A DNA stretch of 64,000 nt. Origin: Bianquea renquensis. GTDB lineage: Bacteria > Bacillota > Clostridia > Lachnospirales > Bianqueaceae. The DNA lies in assembly GCF_014384895.1 (NCBI RefSeq), contig NZ_JACRSQ010000015.1, forward strand, positions 1 through 64,000, read 5' to 3'. Shown here piece by piece: positions 1-8,955 of this stretch. The translations under genes and the position numbers were made by a program. Positions within the stretch are counted from its first letter, which is position 1; each line of letters opens with the position of its first letter. Below the pieces are notes generated by a model, which did not search any database, had not been told where the DNA came from, and saw nothing but the letters and a program-made list of their open reading frames with translations.

Positions 1-280
1 CCCTTTTTTACAGTTTGCAATCCCTTTTCCTCTTTTTCTGTCTCTGTTTCCACTTATTTCTGCCTCTTTTTTAGCTTTCCCAGGCTTATTTCCACTACGT
101 TTCTCATAGTAACTCCATCTCTGTTTCCTCTGTGGGACTTACTTTGGGAATTTACGAACCATTTGTAGAGATGTCAAACATGGGTTAAACCGGATAGGGA
201 GAAAACGATCCCCTCTTTCCTTTTCAACGAAAAACTGCCCGTTTTGGACAGTCTTTCCCATATTTACCCTTTATTCAATT

Positions 281-583
281 TTAGAAATTGCTCGGCGTAT
301 ACCGTACTGTAACGATATGCACTTCTTTATTTTTCTTCATCAAACGGTAAATAATACAATAATTTTTGACAAATAACCGACGGTAATTTCCGCCTGCATA
401 AGCTCCAACGCGGCGAATTGCGCCGCGTTCCGGTGACTGCTCAAGACTGAAAATCGCTTCTTCTAATTCATCAACCATAGTCAAAGCGGTGTCAGGTTCT
501 AAGAGAGTTCCGGCAATATAAGTATAAATATCGTCTAAATCTCGATAAGCGCGTGTATAGAGCTTTACAACATATTTATCCAA
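281..583 (-). CDS. RelE/ParE-family toxin
   Basis: A protein of 100 residues resembling the ParE/RelE toxin superfamily: an N-terminal region with a YRDLDDIYTYI motif, a central helix with EEAIFSLEQSPERG, and the C-terminal strand pattern YRRLFVKNYCIIYRL typical of plasmid-stabilisation toxins. These act on DNA gyrase (ParE) or ribosome-bound mRNA (RelE); which of the two applies here cannot be told. A longer frame to 664 exists, but I chose the TTG at 583 because GGAGG lies 7 bases upstream and the protein then begins where the family begins. It overlaps the end of the upstream antitoxin gene by 8 bases, so the two are translationally coupled. Confidence 0.8.
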   Translation of the reverse strand: MDKYVVKLYTRAYRDLDDIYTYIAGTLLEPDTALTMVDELEEAIFSLEQSPERGAIRRVGAYAGGNYRRLFVKNYCIIYRLMKKNKEVHIVTVRYTPSNF

Positions 584-839
584 AGTGTTTCCTCCGTAAA
601 GAGGAAAGAGCTTCTCTGGCATCCAGTAAAACGCCGTCAGCAACGTATTCCTGTTCAGCTTCACTGATTGCAGCGTCTGTCCTCGCTGTTTCTATCATTT
701 CCTCGTATGTTTCAATACTCATAACAACTAAATCGCCGTAGCCATTCTTCGTAATAAAAAGCGGTTCGCGCTTTGCATGGCAAAGCTCGGAAATTTCGGT
801 AGTATTTCTAAGGTCTGTAATCGGTCTAATCTGCGGCAT
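576..839 (-). CDS. Phd/YefM-family antitoxin
   Basis: An 87-residue protein with the N-terminal Phd/YefM pattern: a short strand (PQIRPITDLRN), a helix (TEISELCHAKREPLFITKNG) and a strand (GDLVVMSIETYEEM). The acidic C-terminal part would wrap the toxin. Family members bind the operon promoter and neutralise the cognate RelE/ParE toxin, whose gene follows with an 8-base overlap. The ATG at 839 is preferred over a GTG at 848, because the ribosome binding site (AAAGGGGG) directly abuts the GTG but is well spaced from the ATG. Confidence 0.8.
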   Translation of the reverse strand: MPQIRPITDLRNTTEISELCHAKREPLFITKNGYGDLVVMSIETYEEMIETARTDAAISEAEQEYVADGVLLDAREALSSLRRKHFG

Positions 840-1148
840 GTTATACACCCCCTTTCATGTACATTATTATAACAGTATTATGCACAAAACACAAGGTGAT
901 TATACAAAATACTGCCGTATCAAACAGTCTCCTTTCTCAGCCAGTTGCACGAAAAATCCACGCCAGCAGATGTGGCTTGGGATTGTGGTATACATAATCC
1001 GATGCTCGCTATCCCTATAGACAATGCTGCAAGGTTATTTTTCTGGGCAATCGTTTTTCTTCTGGTTTTGGTCAGAATTTTCTCCTCATCTGGTTTCGTC
1101 CATGTATTGTATTACGACAGCCAGCAGCAAAATTCAATAAAATTGCTA
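840..1148. other. Intergenic stretch without recognised gene
   Basis: About 300 bases between the toxin-antitoxin pair and the leuA leader. Short open frames occur on both strands, but none has a convincing ribosome binding site or family resemblance. The part nearest the antitoxin should contain its promoter. Confidence 0.4.
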
Positions 1149-1177
1149 TTGACAATTGAGGATAGCTGTGGTAGAGT
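1149..1177 (+). promoter_or_regulatory. Sigma-A promoter of the leuA leader
   Basis: TTGACA (1149-1154) and TAGAGT (1172-1177) are separated by 17 bases, immediately upstream of the T-box leader. The -35 is a perfect match and the -10 matches four of six. Confidence 0.65.
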
Positions 1178-1184
1178 ATAGCTA

Positions 1185-1479
1185 TCAATTGAATCGTAGT
1201 TGGATAACACTTGGAGAAGGAAGAGTAGGCTTTTCGAATTCTTGCAGAGAGCTGTCGGGTGGTGGAAGACAGTAGAAGATGAGAGCTGAACTGGCCTTGG
1301 AGTGGCTGGCTGAAGTTGCAAGTAGGCCCAGACGGAGAGTCAACCGTTAAGATGACAGGATATCGGCGTTTGCCCGTATCTGATGAGAGTTTTTCTTTTG
1401 AGGAAGACTAAGAAGAGTGGTACCACGGAAGGATATCGGCCTTTCGTCTCTTAGGGATAAGAGACGAAGGGCTTTTTTT
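1185..1479 (+). promoter_or_regulatory. T-box leader of leuA with terminator
   Basis: This is a T-box riboswitch, which reads uncharged tRNA to control transcription. It has the stem I AGAGAGC element (1246-1252) and the conserved T-box core AGAGTGGTACCACGG (1414-1428). An intrinsic terminator follows: arms 1440-1452 and 1459-1470, then a T run at 1473-1479. The downstream gene makes leucine, so tRNA-Leu is the expected ligand. CTG at 1291-1293 and CTT at 1296-1298 are candidate specifier codons, but I could not settle which. A further perfect hairpin with a GTGA tetraloop sits between the terminator and leuA at 1520-1537. Confidence 0.9.
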
Positions 1480-1654
1480 ATCCGTGAAGGAAAAGAACTG
1501 TAAAAAGCCCGCAAAAAGCGTCCGCCGTGAGGCGGACATAGTTTGGAAGGTCGCGAAGCGAACTTTTATATATGCGCGTCTCTGTTGATGCAGCAAGGAC
1601 TTAAAAAGCGTTACCTCCAATCCGCGATTCAAAAATAGTAAAGGAGAGATTGTT

Positions 1655-3307
1655 ATGAACTATCAAAAGTATAGACCCTACCCGCCCATGGCGATGCCCG
1701 ACCGCAAATGGCCCAACCGCCAGATTACGGAGGCGCCCATTTGGTGTAGCGTAGATCTGCGCGATGGCAATCAAGCGCTGGAAGTGCCCATGACATTCCA
1801 GCAGAAGTTAGATTTCTTTACATTTTTGGTGAAGACAGGATTTAAGGAGATCGAGGTTGGATTTCCAGCGGCCTCCGATACGGAGTATAATTTCTGTAGA
1901 GCTCTGATTGAGCAGAAGCTGATTCCGGATGACGTAACGATTCAAGTATTGACCCAGTCGAGAGAGCATATTATCCGAAAGACTTTCGAGGCGCTTCGCG
2001 GCGTAAAAAATGCGATTGTTCACCTGTACAACTCAACCTCAACACTACAGCGCGACGTGGTATTTCAGATGTCGAAGGAGGAGGTCACACAGCTGGCGGT
2101 GGACGGAGCGGTAATGATTCAGGACTTGGCGAGGGAATACGGTGCTGAGAATTATCATTTTGAGTATTCGCCCGAGAGCTTTACCGGCACGGAGATGGAG
2201 TATGCAGTGGAGATCTGTAATGCTGTGTTGGATGTGTGGAAGCCGACTCCGGAGAAGAAGGTCATCATCAATCTTCCGTCTACCGTGGAGATGGCCACGC
2301 CGAATGTGTACGCAGATCAGATTGAATATGTCTGCGAGCATATTCACGATCGCGACAGCGTTATTATAAGTCTGCACGCCCACAATGACAGGGGCTGCGC
2401 GGTTGCCTCGTCAGAACTGGGACTTATGGCAGGAGCGGACCGCGTGGAAGGAACGCTGTTTGGAAACGGGGAGCGAACGGGCAATGCGGATATCATGAAT
2501 ATTGCCATGAATATGTTTAGTCAGGGAATTGATCCAAAGCTAAACTTTGACAATATTGAAGAGGTGGTGCAGATGTATGAAAAAAGTACAGGACTTTTTG
2601 TGCACCCGCGGCATCCGTATGCAGGTAAATTAGTGTATACTGCGTTTTCTGGGTCTCACCAGGACGCGATTAAGAAAGGAATGGCGCGTGGTAAAGAGCA
2701 TCCCGAGTATTGGGAGGTCCCGTATCTGCCCATTGACCCAGCTGATGTGGGGAGGAGCTACGACCCAATCATCCGGATTAACAGCCAATCTGGAAAGGGC
2801 GGAGTCGCCTATATCCTGGAACAAAACTTTGGTCTCATTCTTCCCAAAAATCTTCAAAAGGACTTTGGCCCTATGGTCACGAAGGTGTCCGATACGAACA
2901 ACAAAGAACTGCTGCCCCAGGAACTGTACGATTTGTTTATGAAAGAGTATGTCAACCGTACGGAACCGTTAAAACTTCTTCACTATTCAGAAGCCATTCG
3001 AGGGACTGATCAATCTTCCATTGAAGCGGAGATGCTGTACAGCGGACGAAATGTTACCATACACGGGGAAGGTAACGGAATTATCAGCGCATTCTGTAAA
3101 GCAATTGAGGGGCTGCTTGGAATCGACGTTGAAGTCGTAAATTATTCGGAACATTCTCTTGAATATGGTTCAAAGTCCAGGGCGATCACCTATATTCAGA
3201 TGCGCTGTGATGGAAAGGACTACTATGGAGCGGGAATCAGCTCCAACATTACAAAATCGTCTTTGCGCGCCATCGTAACGGCGATCAACAAAATTCTCAA
3301 AGCGTAA
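1655..3307 (+). CDS. leuA: 2-isopropylmalate synthase
   Basis: Catalyses the condensation of acetyl-CoA with 2-oxoisovalerate, the first committed step of leucine biosynthesis, in the cytoplasm. At 550 residues with the N-terminal PPxAMPDRKWPNR region and the catalytic DLRDGNQ motif (34-40), it belongs to the long yeast/actinobacterial type rather than the shorter LeuA of B. subtilis. The HAHNDRG metal-binding motif and GNGERTGNADI follow in the TIM barrel. The C-terminal part (about 430-550) is the regulatory LeuA dimer domain. AAAGGAGA precedes the ATG. Expression is controlled by the T-box leader upstream, and a strong terminator follows, so this is a single-gene unit. Confidence 0.95.
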   Translation: MNYQKYRPYPPMAMPDRKWPNRQITEAPIWCSVDLRDGNQALEVPMTFQQKLDFFTFLVKTGFKEIEVGFPAASDTEYNFCRALIEQKLIPDDVTIQVLTQSREHIIRKTFEALRGVKNAIVHLYNSTSTLQRDVVFQMSKEEVTQLAVDGAVMIQDLAREYGAENYHFEYSPESFTGTEMEYAVEICNAVLDVWKPTPEKKVIINLPSTVEMATPNVYADQIEYVCEHIHDRDSVIISLHAHNDRGCAVASSELGLMAGADRVEGTLFGNGERTGNADIMNIAMNMFSQGIDPKLNFDNIEEVVQMYEKSTGLFVHPRHPYAGKLVYTAFSGSHQDAIKKGMARGKEHPEYWEVPYLPIDPADVGRSYDPIIRINSQSGKGGVAYILEQNFGLILPKNLQKDFGPMVTKVSDTNNKELLPQELYDLFMKEYVNRTEPLKLLHYSEAIRGTDQSSIEAEMLYSGRNVTIHGEGNGIISAFCKAIEGLLGIDVEVVNYSEHSLEYGSKSRAITYIQMRCDGKDYYGAGISSNITKSSLRAIVTAINKILKA

Positions 3308-3317
3308 TGCATCCTAC

Positions 3318-3364
3318 AAAAGGGAGGGCTCACATTGCGGTAGGCGATGTGAACCCTCCCTTTT
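3318..3364 (+). terminator. Intrinsic terminator of leuA
   Basis: A long stem pairs AAAAGGGAGGG-CTCACAT (3318-3335) with the complementary arm at 3347-3364, ending in TTTTGTTT. The A-rich 5' side means it could also act for the convergent dacF transcript. Confidence 0.85.
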
Positions 3365-3438
3365 GTTTCCTAGATTAAAAAATTATAAAAAACGGTGTTT
3401 ATCCGGCTAATATCGACGATACTATAAGTGTAGAAGAT

Positions 3439-4782
3439 TTAGTAAAACCGTCTCCGTTTCCGTCGTCTCCGCCGCAGAGCGGGGAGGATCAGAAGCGACA
3501 AGGTGAGAAGGAATAGACTGATAAAAATGATGTTCCAGTACCAGGGGAAGATACCGGGGATCGACGATTCATGATTTTGAGCTGATGAAGGGGCGGTTGC
3601 CGGATGCGATTCAATCGACACGGGACGGACCGGTTCCCTGAGGTAGCAGGGGATTTCAGCGATCAGCTGTCCATTCAAGTGATAGGAGACGCTGCCGAGA
3701 GATTCGTCCACATCGCCTGGCGCGATGATATAGTCCGGCAGAGACACGGAGATATCGAAAGGAGGCAGGGAGTCGTCGGCCGTATCATTGGATACGGCGT
3801 ATTGGAATCGGTCATCCGCGACAATATCGGCATATCCAATCTTTTCTGTACAAGCGCAATCGTTATAGACAGGAACCCGTTCAATCAATGTATCGGTGAG
3901 AGAATACTCGACACTGCGGTAGTGGGAATATCCGTATTCAAATAGATTTTTCGTGTTGAGGTACTGCTGTGTGGTGGGACAGCATAGGGACACAGCGATG
4001 AGGGTCAGCCCATCCTTGCGGGCGAAGGATACAAGCGTGTTGTCCGCTTCCGTCGTATACCCGGTTTTTCCACCTAGGCAATATTCATAATAGAGAGAAG
4101 TACCCTGGCGGGTTAACTTGTGTTTTCGGTAGAAATAGCGGGATTCGTTGCACAGATTCGTGGGAGGGATCTCGTAAAACATTTCCCCGATCAGTTCTTG
4201 AAAGTAGGGAAGCTTCCACGCCTCTTTGGAGATGAGAGCAAGGTCATACGCGGTGGTATAGTGGTCATCGCTGTGAAGCCCGTGTGCGTTGACGAAGTGC
4301 GTGTCAGTGGCGCCGATCTCCTCTGCGCGGGCGTTCATCATATCCACAAAGGCGTCAAGGGAGCCCGCGACATGCTCAGCTACCGCGTTTGCCACGTCGT
4401 TTGCCGATGCCATCATGAGAGCATGCAGACATTGTTCCATCGTCAGCTCTTCCCCCGGCGTGACGTAGATCGCGGAAGAGCCGGGGACGATATCGAGGGA
4501 GCTTTTGGGGGTGACAACGGTTTCATCAAGGGAGCAGTGCTCTAGAGCTAGCATGCAGGTCATGATTTTTGTTGTGCTGGCGGGAAAACAGCGCTCTGCA
4601 CCGTCCGACTCATACAAGACCTGGCCGGAGTCGGCGTCCATGAGAACCGCTGTGCCACTGGAGACAACCGGAGCTTCATCCGCATGTGCCGGGCACAATG
4701 TAGCCAGAAGCAAGAGTGGAATCATAAGTAGACAGGGGATGCGGTGAGGCCGGCGGAAAGAGAATTGAATTGAAAATTTCAT
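3439..4782 (-). CDS. dacF: D-alanyl-D-alanine carboxypeptidase (S11 family)
   Basis: A low-molecular-weight penicillin-binding protein that trims the terminal D-Ala from peptidoglycan stem peptides outside the membrane. It has a signal peptide (hydrophobic 16-30) and the three active-site motifs: STTK at 69-72, SAN at 126-128 and KTG at 239-241. A C-terminal membrane segment (about 415-438) ends in a strongly basic tail, RRRRRKRRR. The length (447) and the anchor fit DacF/PBP5 proteins. AAAGGAG lies 10 bases before the ATG, and TATACT at 4810-4815 on the minus strand could be its -10. It is divergent from comEA. Sporulation use, as for B. subtilis DacF, is an inference. Confidence 0.9.
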   Translation of the reverse strand: MKFSIQFSFRRPHRIPCLLMIPLLLLATLCPAHADEAPVVSSGTAVLMDADSGQVLYESDGAERCFPASTTKIMTCMLALEHCSLDETVVTPKSSLDIVPGSSAIYVTPGEELTMEQCLHALMMASANDVANAVAEHVAGSLDAFVDMMNARAEEIGATDTHFVNAHGLHSDDHYTTAYDLALISKEAWKLPYFQELIGEMFYEIPPTNLCNESRYFYRKHKLTRQGTSLYYEYCLGGKTGYTTEADNTLVSFARKDGLTLIAVSLCCPTTQQYLNTKNLFEYGYSHYRSVEYSLTDTLIERVPVYNDCACTEKIGYADIVADDRFQYAVSNDTADDSLPPFDISVSLPDYIIAPGDVDESLGSVSYHLNGQLIAEIPCYLREPVRPVSIESHPATAPSSAQNHESSIPGIFPWYWNIIFISLFLLTLSLLILPALRRRRRKRRRFY

Positions 4783-4973
4783 AACAAGACTCCTTTCGAT
4801 GTTCTATTTAGTATAACACTTTTTGGAAAAAAAAGAAAGATCACATTGAAAATCGTTGTAATTTGACGTCAAAGTTCAACCATGGAGACATGTCAATCCG
4901 CCAAATTTTGAAAGGCATGGCTGAACTGGAAGGATAGAATCGACGAAATTTTCTGAGAGGAGATGCCAGGAGA

Positions 4974-5603
4974 GTGGAGGGTATAAAGCACAGGAGACAT
5001 ATAATCTGCGCAGCTATGGCGGTGATTCTCATAGCAGGTCTACTGTATAGGGTTGCCAGATGGAACGAAAATGATACGCTGACAATACAGGAGCCGAATG
5101 AAACTCTTGCAGACTCATCCGAGCTCTCATGGAATGAGGCGGCCCAGGAACCGGAGGAGCCGGCAACGGTGGCTGTTCATGTGAGCGGTGCTGTGGCGCA
5201 CCCGGATCGCGTCTACTTTTTAGCGGTGGGCGCCCGCATTCAAGAGGCGATTGAGATCGCAGGCGGTGCAACGGAGGATGCGGACCTCGCCCAGCTGAAC
5301 TTGGCTCAGAAGATTGTAGATGGCCAGAAGATTTACGTGCCGAGGCAGGGGGAGGTATTGCAGCAAGTTCCGACAGATGCTGAAAAAATTGGAGAAAATC
5401 AACAAAAACCCTTGACCAATATTAATTTAGCATCTAAAATAGAACTGGATGCCTTACCGGGGATCGGAGCCGCGTACGCGCAGAATATTCTGGACTATCG
5501 GGAAGAACATGGGGGTTTTACATCCGTAGAAGAGATTATGAAGGTCAAGGGGATAGGCGAAAGCACTTTTGAAAAGATAAAAGACTGTATAACGGTTGAG
5601 TGA
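4974..5603 (+). CDS. comEA: ComEA-like DNA-binding competence protein
   Basis: A 209-residue membrane-anchored DNA receptor. It has a single N-terminal transmembrane segment (about 11-24), then a soluble-ligand-binding beta-grasp (SLBB) domain around 65-125 (VHVSGAVAHPDRV...GGATEDADL). A C-terminal helix-hairpin-helix pair follows around 145-205 (INLASKIELDALPGIG and VKGIGESTFEKI). ComEA binds incoming double-stranded DNA at the cell surface and hands it to ComEC, encoded four genes downstream. I chose the GTG at 4974 with GAGAGGAG 11 bases upstream; a spacing this long makes the start moderately certain. Confidence 0.88.
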   Translation: MEGIKHRRHIICAAMAVILIAGLLYRVARWNENDTLTIQEPNETLADSSELSWNEAAQEPEEPATVAVHVSGAVAHPDRVYFLAVGARIQEAIEIAGGATEDADLAQLNLAQKIVDGQKIYVPRQGEVLQQVPTDAEKIGENQQKPLTNINLASKIELDALPGIGAAYAQNILDYREEHGGFTSVEEIMKVKGIGESTFEKIKDCITVE

Positions 5604-5622
5604 CGGGGAAAGGGATGACGAG

Positions 5623-6306
5623 ATGGCGACAAAAGTATTGGTTGTAGACGATGAGAAATTTATCGTGAAGGGGATCAAGTTCAGCCTCGAACAGGATAGC
5701 ATGGAGGTGGATGCTGCCTACGATGGGGAGGAAGCGCTGCAGATGATCAGGGAGAAGGAGTATGACATCGTGATTCTGGACGTGATGCTGCCCAAGCTGG
5801 ACGGTGTTCAGGTATGCCAGCAGGTCCGGGAGTTTTCAACCGTTCCCATCCTGATGTTGACGGCCAAGGGGGAGGATATGGACAAAATCCTGGGGCTAGA
5901 GTACGGCGCGGATGATTATATGACCAAGCCCTTTAATATATTGGAGTTAAAAGCGCGGATGAAGGCGATTCTGCGAAGGATGAAATATCATGAGGAGAAG
6001 AATTCTCATGTGTTGGAGATGAAGAATCTTAAGATCGATTTTGATAGCCGGAGAGTCTTTATTGAAGGAAAAGAAGCCAACTTAACCGCGAAGGAGTTTG
6101 ATTTGTTGGAGCTGCTGTCCAACAACGTGGGGAAGGTATACAGCCGGGAAAAGCTGCTGGATGTTGTGTGGGGGTACGATTATCCCGGAGACGTGAGGAC
6201 GGTGGATGTCCATGTGCGCAGGCTCAGAGAAAAGATCGAACCCAATCCGGCGGACCCATCCTTCATCCACACAAAATGGGGAGTCGGGTATTACTTTAAG
6301 GATTGA
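5623..6306 (+). CDS. OmpR-family response regulator (WalR/YycF-like)
   Basis: A 227-residue DNA-binding regulator. The receiver domain has the acidic pair DDE near residue 9, the phosphoacceptor Asp in ILDVMLPKLDG and the conserved Lys in MTKPF. The C-terminal winged helix (about 130-225) has TAKEFDLLELL and TVDVHVRRLREKIE, as in OmpR/PhoB proteins. Its closest look is to WalR (YycF), the cell-wall regulator, but the gene order (comEA upstream, GerMN protein downstream) is not the classical walRK operon. The start at 5623 uses AAAGGG 8 bases upstream. The cognate kinase follows 11 bases after the stop. Confidence 0.88.
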   Translation: MATKVLVVDDEKFIVKGIKFSLEQDSMEVDAAYDGEEALQMIREKEYDIVILDVMLPKLDGVQVCQQVREFSTVPILMLTAKGEDMDKILGLEYGADDYMTKPFNILELKARMKAILRRMKYHEEKNSHVLEMKNLKIDFDSRRVFIEGKEANLTAKEFDLLELLSNNVGKVYSREKLLDVVWGYDYPGDVRTVDVHVRRLREKIEPNPADPSFIHTKWGVGYYFKD

Positions 6307-6317
6307 GGAGGCTCCTC

Positions 6318-7748
6318 ATGAAAGTAAAGTGGTATAAAAAGGTTCGGGTCCAGCTCTCCTTCTGGCTATTGTTGATCTACATGCTGTCCTCCATTATCTT
6401 TGTCAACATCTTATATCAATTCCTGGAGCGGTATTGGGTCAATCAAAAGATCACGGAGATAACCCGATATACGAATTTTGTTGCGGGGGACATCTCTCTC
6501 GGACAGCTGCAGATGGACTTAAAAGGCGAGGGCACGGAGGAGGCGGTCGAGAACTTTAGCCGTCTATACGGCGAGGCGAGGATCATCGTGTTGAACGAGA
6601 AGGCTGTTGTGATGCAGGATTCTTCTCAGACTAAAATTGGCCGCACCATTGTCAATGGGGATGTGCTGAAGGCATTGTCAGGGGAGAGCGTCAAGGTCAG
6701 GGATGGCGTTTATATTCGGATTGCGGTCCCCATCACACAGTACGATTCCAATAAAGTTACGGGGATCGTCTACGTGTTCTTTACCATCGATAAGCTTCTG
6801 TTGAGCCTGGGGAGCAATCGGGGCATGATCATCTATCTGATGCTTCTTGTGGGCGTCATCGCCTGCATCTTAGGGATGTTTATCATTATGTACTACACGG
6901 AACCTTTGTCCTCCATCCAGGCGTGGTTGCACCGGATGGAGGGGGGACACATGGAGGAACAGGTGGACCTTCACAGGCGGGATGATTATGGGGCCATTGT
7001 GGAATCGATTCAGGGGATCACCCATGATCTTATGGAGGTCGATGCCTCACGGCAGGAATTCGTGTCCAATGTGTCTCACGAACTCAAGACGCCGCTCAGT
7101 TCCATCAAAGTGTTGACTGAATCACTGTTGTTGCAGGATAGTGTGCCGGAAGAGATGTACAAAGAGTTCTTACAGGACATAAATTCGGAGATCGACCGGC
7201 AGAGCGCCATCGTAAATGATCTGTTGACTCTGGTTCGCCTTGAGGAGAGTGAAAAGTCTTTGAACATCAAGAAGTTTTCCCTCAATGAACTGGCGGAAGA
7301 CATTTTGAAGCGCTTGAAGCCGCTGGCGGATCGCCGCAATATTGAACTGCTGCTGGACACAGCGCGGGATGTGACGATCGAGGCGGACGAGATGAAGCTG
7401 ACTATGGCATTGTCCAATCTCATCGAGAATGGAATCAAATACAACGTCGAAAATGGAAGCGTCACCGTCACGGTGGACTCCGACCACAGAGATGCAAAAA
7501 TCACGGTCTCCGATACAGGGATTGGGATTGACGAATCGCATTTTTCCAAGTTATTTCACCGCTTTTACCGTGTAGATAAGGCGCGGGACCGTGGGGCAGG
7601 CGGAACGGGGCTTGGGCTCGCGATTGTGCGTCAGATCATTTTGCTTCACAAGGGAACCATCGGAGTGAAAAGTAAAGTGGGCGAGGGAACGTCCTTCATT
7701 GTTATGCTGCCGCTCCAGCAGGTCATGAGTCAGGAGGCGACAGGATGA
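6318..7748 (+). CDS. Membrane sensor histidine kinase
   Basis: A 476-residue kinase paired with the preceding regulator. Two transmembrane segments (about 14-36 and 170-194) flank an extracellular sensor of about 130 residues. A HAMP linker follows, then a HisKA domain with the phosphorylated His in SNVSHELKTPL (His 254). The ATP-binding domain has NLIENGIKYN, DTGIGID and GTGLGLAIV. It lacks the cytoplasmic PAS domain usual in WalK. The start at 6318 has GAGGAGG 6 bases upstream; an earlier in-frame TTG lies inside the regulator's stop region. Its stop overlaps the next start by 4 bases. Confidence 0.9.
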   Translation: MKVKWYKKVRVQLSFWLLLIYMLSSIIFVNILYQFLERYWVNQKITEITRYTNFVAGDISLGQLQMDLKGEGTEEAVENFSRLYGEARIIVLNEKAVVMQDSSQTKIGRTIVNGDVLKALSGESVKVRDGVYIRIAVPITQYDSNKVTGIVYVFFTIDKLLLSLGSNRGMIIYLMLLVGVIACILGMFIIMYYTEPLSSIQAWLHRMEGGHMEEQVDLHRRDDYGAIVESIQGITHDLMEVDASRQEFVSNVSHELKTPLSSIKVLTESLLLQDSVPEEMYKEFLQDINSEIDRQSAIVNDLLTLVRLEESEKSLNIKKFSLNELAEDILKRLKPLADRRNIELLLDTARDVTIEADEMKLTMALSNLIENGIKYNVENGSVTVTVDSDHRDAKITVSDTGIGIDESHFSKLFHRFYRVDKARDRGAGGTGLGLAIVRQIILLHKGTIGVKSKVGEGTSFIVMLPLQQVMSQEATG

Positions 7749-8887
7749 GAATTTCAGCACGCGTATTGCGGGGATTTGCGAGAATCGTGTCAGTGACCTT
7801 TGCGGTGCCGCTGATACTGTCGGGGTGTGGAAACTCCAATTTGTCGGATGACAGCTCTTCTTTGGAGGAAATGACGTATCTACAGGAAGAAGCGGTGAAG
7901 ACAAACAGCGTCTTTACATCCGGTGAGTTCACTCTGTATTATACTAACGCGTCCCACACGGCTATCTATGAGACTGTTAAAGACTATGATTTTCAGGGCT
8001 GGTCTGCGGAGGCCATTGTTGAACAGGTTTTAGCGGATCTCGTCAATGTGGACTGGGTTGAGACAGATGACAAAAATGTGGAGGCTGTGAGCATCGTCCC
8101 CTTCAAACATGTGGAGATGGAGGGAATTCGAGAGGAGACCTATTCTCTGCAGCAATCGAATGCGGAAGGCGGCTTCACTGTCACGGAGGAGCTGCGGGAA
8201 GGTGAAATCACCACGACAAAGCACATTCTACAGTTGAAAATGAGTGCAGATTACTCGGAACTGACCCCGAATAAAAACGTTGTGTTTCGGACTGGGCTTG
8301 GAAAGGCACTTTTGAGCCTTGGCATATTCGATACGATTGAGCTGTATGTCGAGTCAGACAGAGCGGATGATGGTTCGGAATCCTCAAGCTTGGTCGATAC
8401 GATCAATCCCTATGATGCGGTGATTTTAAATCAGTATAATCAGGATTTTTATACAGATAAAACGACTGTCAATTTATATTTTATCAGTGAAGACGGAGTG
8501 ACATTGACGAAAGAAAAGCGGACGTTGACATTGACTTTGACAGATAAGCTGCCTGAGGTGATGGTTCGAGAGTTGATCAAGGGTCCGGAAGAGGAGGGGC
8601 TGTCCTCCGCGATTCCGGCGGGCACGGAGATCAATGAGATTATGATCAAGGATAAAGTCTGCTACCTAGATTTGAGTGCAGAATTTCAGAAGAATCAGTC
8701 AGGCGGTCCAAGGGAGGAAGCGCTGACAATTTATTCCATCGTCAATTCACTCACAGAGCTGCCCAATATTCAATATGTGCAGTTTTTGATTGATGGACAG
8801 AGGGTTGAAACCTATAAAACAGAAGTGAAACTTGGATCTTTTCTCTCCCCGAATGCACTGTATGTCAAAGTCGAGGAGAATGAGTAG
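7745..8887 (+). CDS. GerMN-domain lipoprotein
   Basis: A 380-residue secreted lipoprotein: signal peptide with lipobox LSGC (Cys at about 28), then two repeats of the GerMN fold. The first is around 60-190; the second, around 235-370, contains TLTLTDKLPEVMVRELIKGP and VCYLDLSAEFQ. GerM in B. subtilis takes part in sporulation and germination, and isolated GerMN proteins are often encoded after two-component systems. The ATG overlaps the kinase stop (ATGA), so it is co-translated and may report on or modulate the sensor kinase. That partnership is inferred from gene order. Confidence 0.8.
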   Translation: MRISARVLRGFARIVSVTFAVPLILSGCGNSNLSDDSSSLEEMTYLQEEAVKTNSVFTSGEFTLYYTNASHTAIYETVKDYDFQGWSAEAIVEQVLADLVNVDWVETDDKNVEAVSIVPFKHVEMEGIREETYSLQQSNAEGGFTVTEELREGEITTTKHILQLKMSADYSELTPNKNVVFRTGLGKALLSLGIFDTIELYVESDRADDGSESSSLVDTINPYDAVILNQYNQDFYTDKTTVNLYFISEDGVTLTKEKRTLTLTLTDKLPEVMVRELIKGPEEEGLSSAIPAGTEINEIMIKDKVCYLDLSAEFQKNQSGGPREEALTIYSIVNSLTELPNIQYVQFLIDGQRVETYKTEVKLGSFLSPNALYVKVEENE

Positions 8888-8955
8888 GCGTTAGCTTGAA
8901 AGATCAAGCTCTACATTTTGATTTTTCAAATTGCTGCGGTGGAATGGAGGGTATC

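Noticed and set aside
1140..1480. Short open frames in the leuA leader, including a possible leader peptide
   Set aside because: The region fits a T-box RNA with its conserved core and terminator; no leucine-rich leader peptide is seen.
2045..2383. Minus-strand open frame inside leuA
   Set aside because: Shadow of the conserved leuA coding sequence with no independent support; the same applies to other opposite-strand frames inside conserved genes.
8899..8955. An upstream extension of comEC from a TTG at 8896
   Set aside because: The extra 20 residues have no place in the family, and GGAGG sits just before the ATG at 8956.
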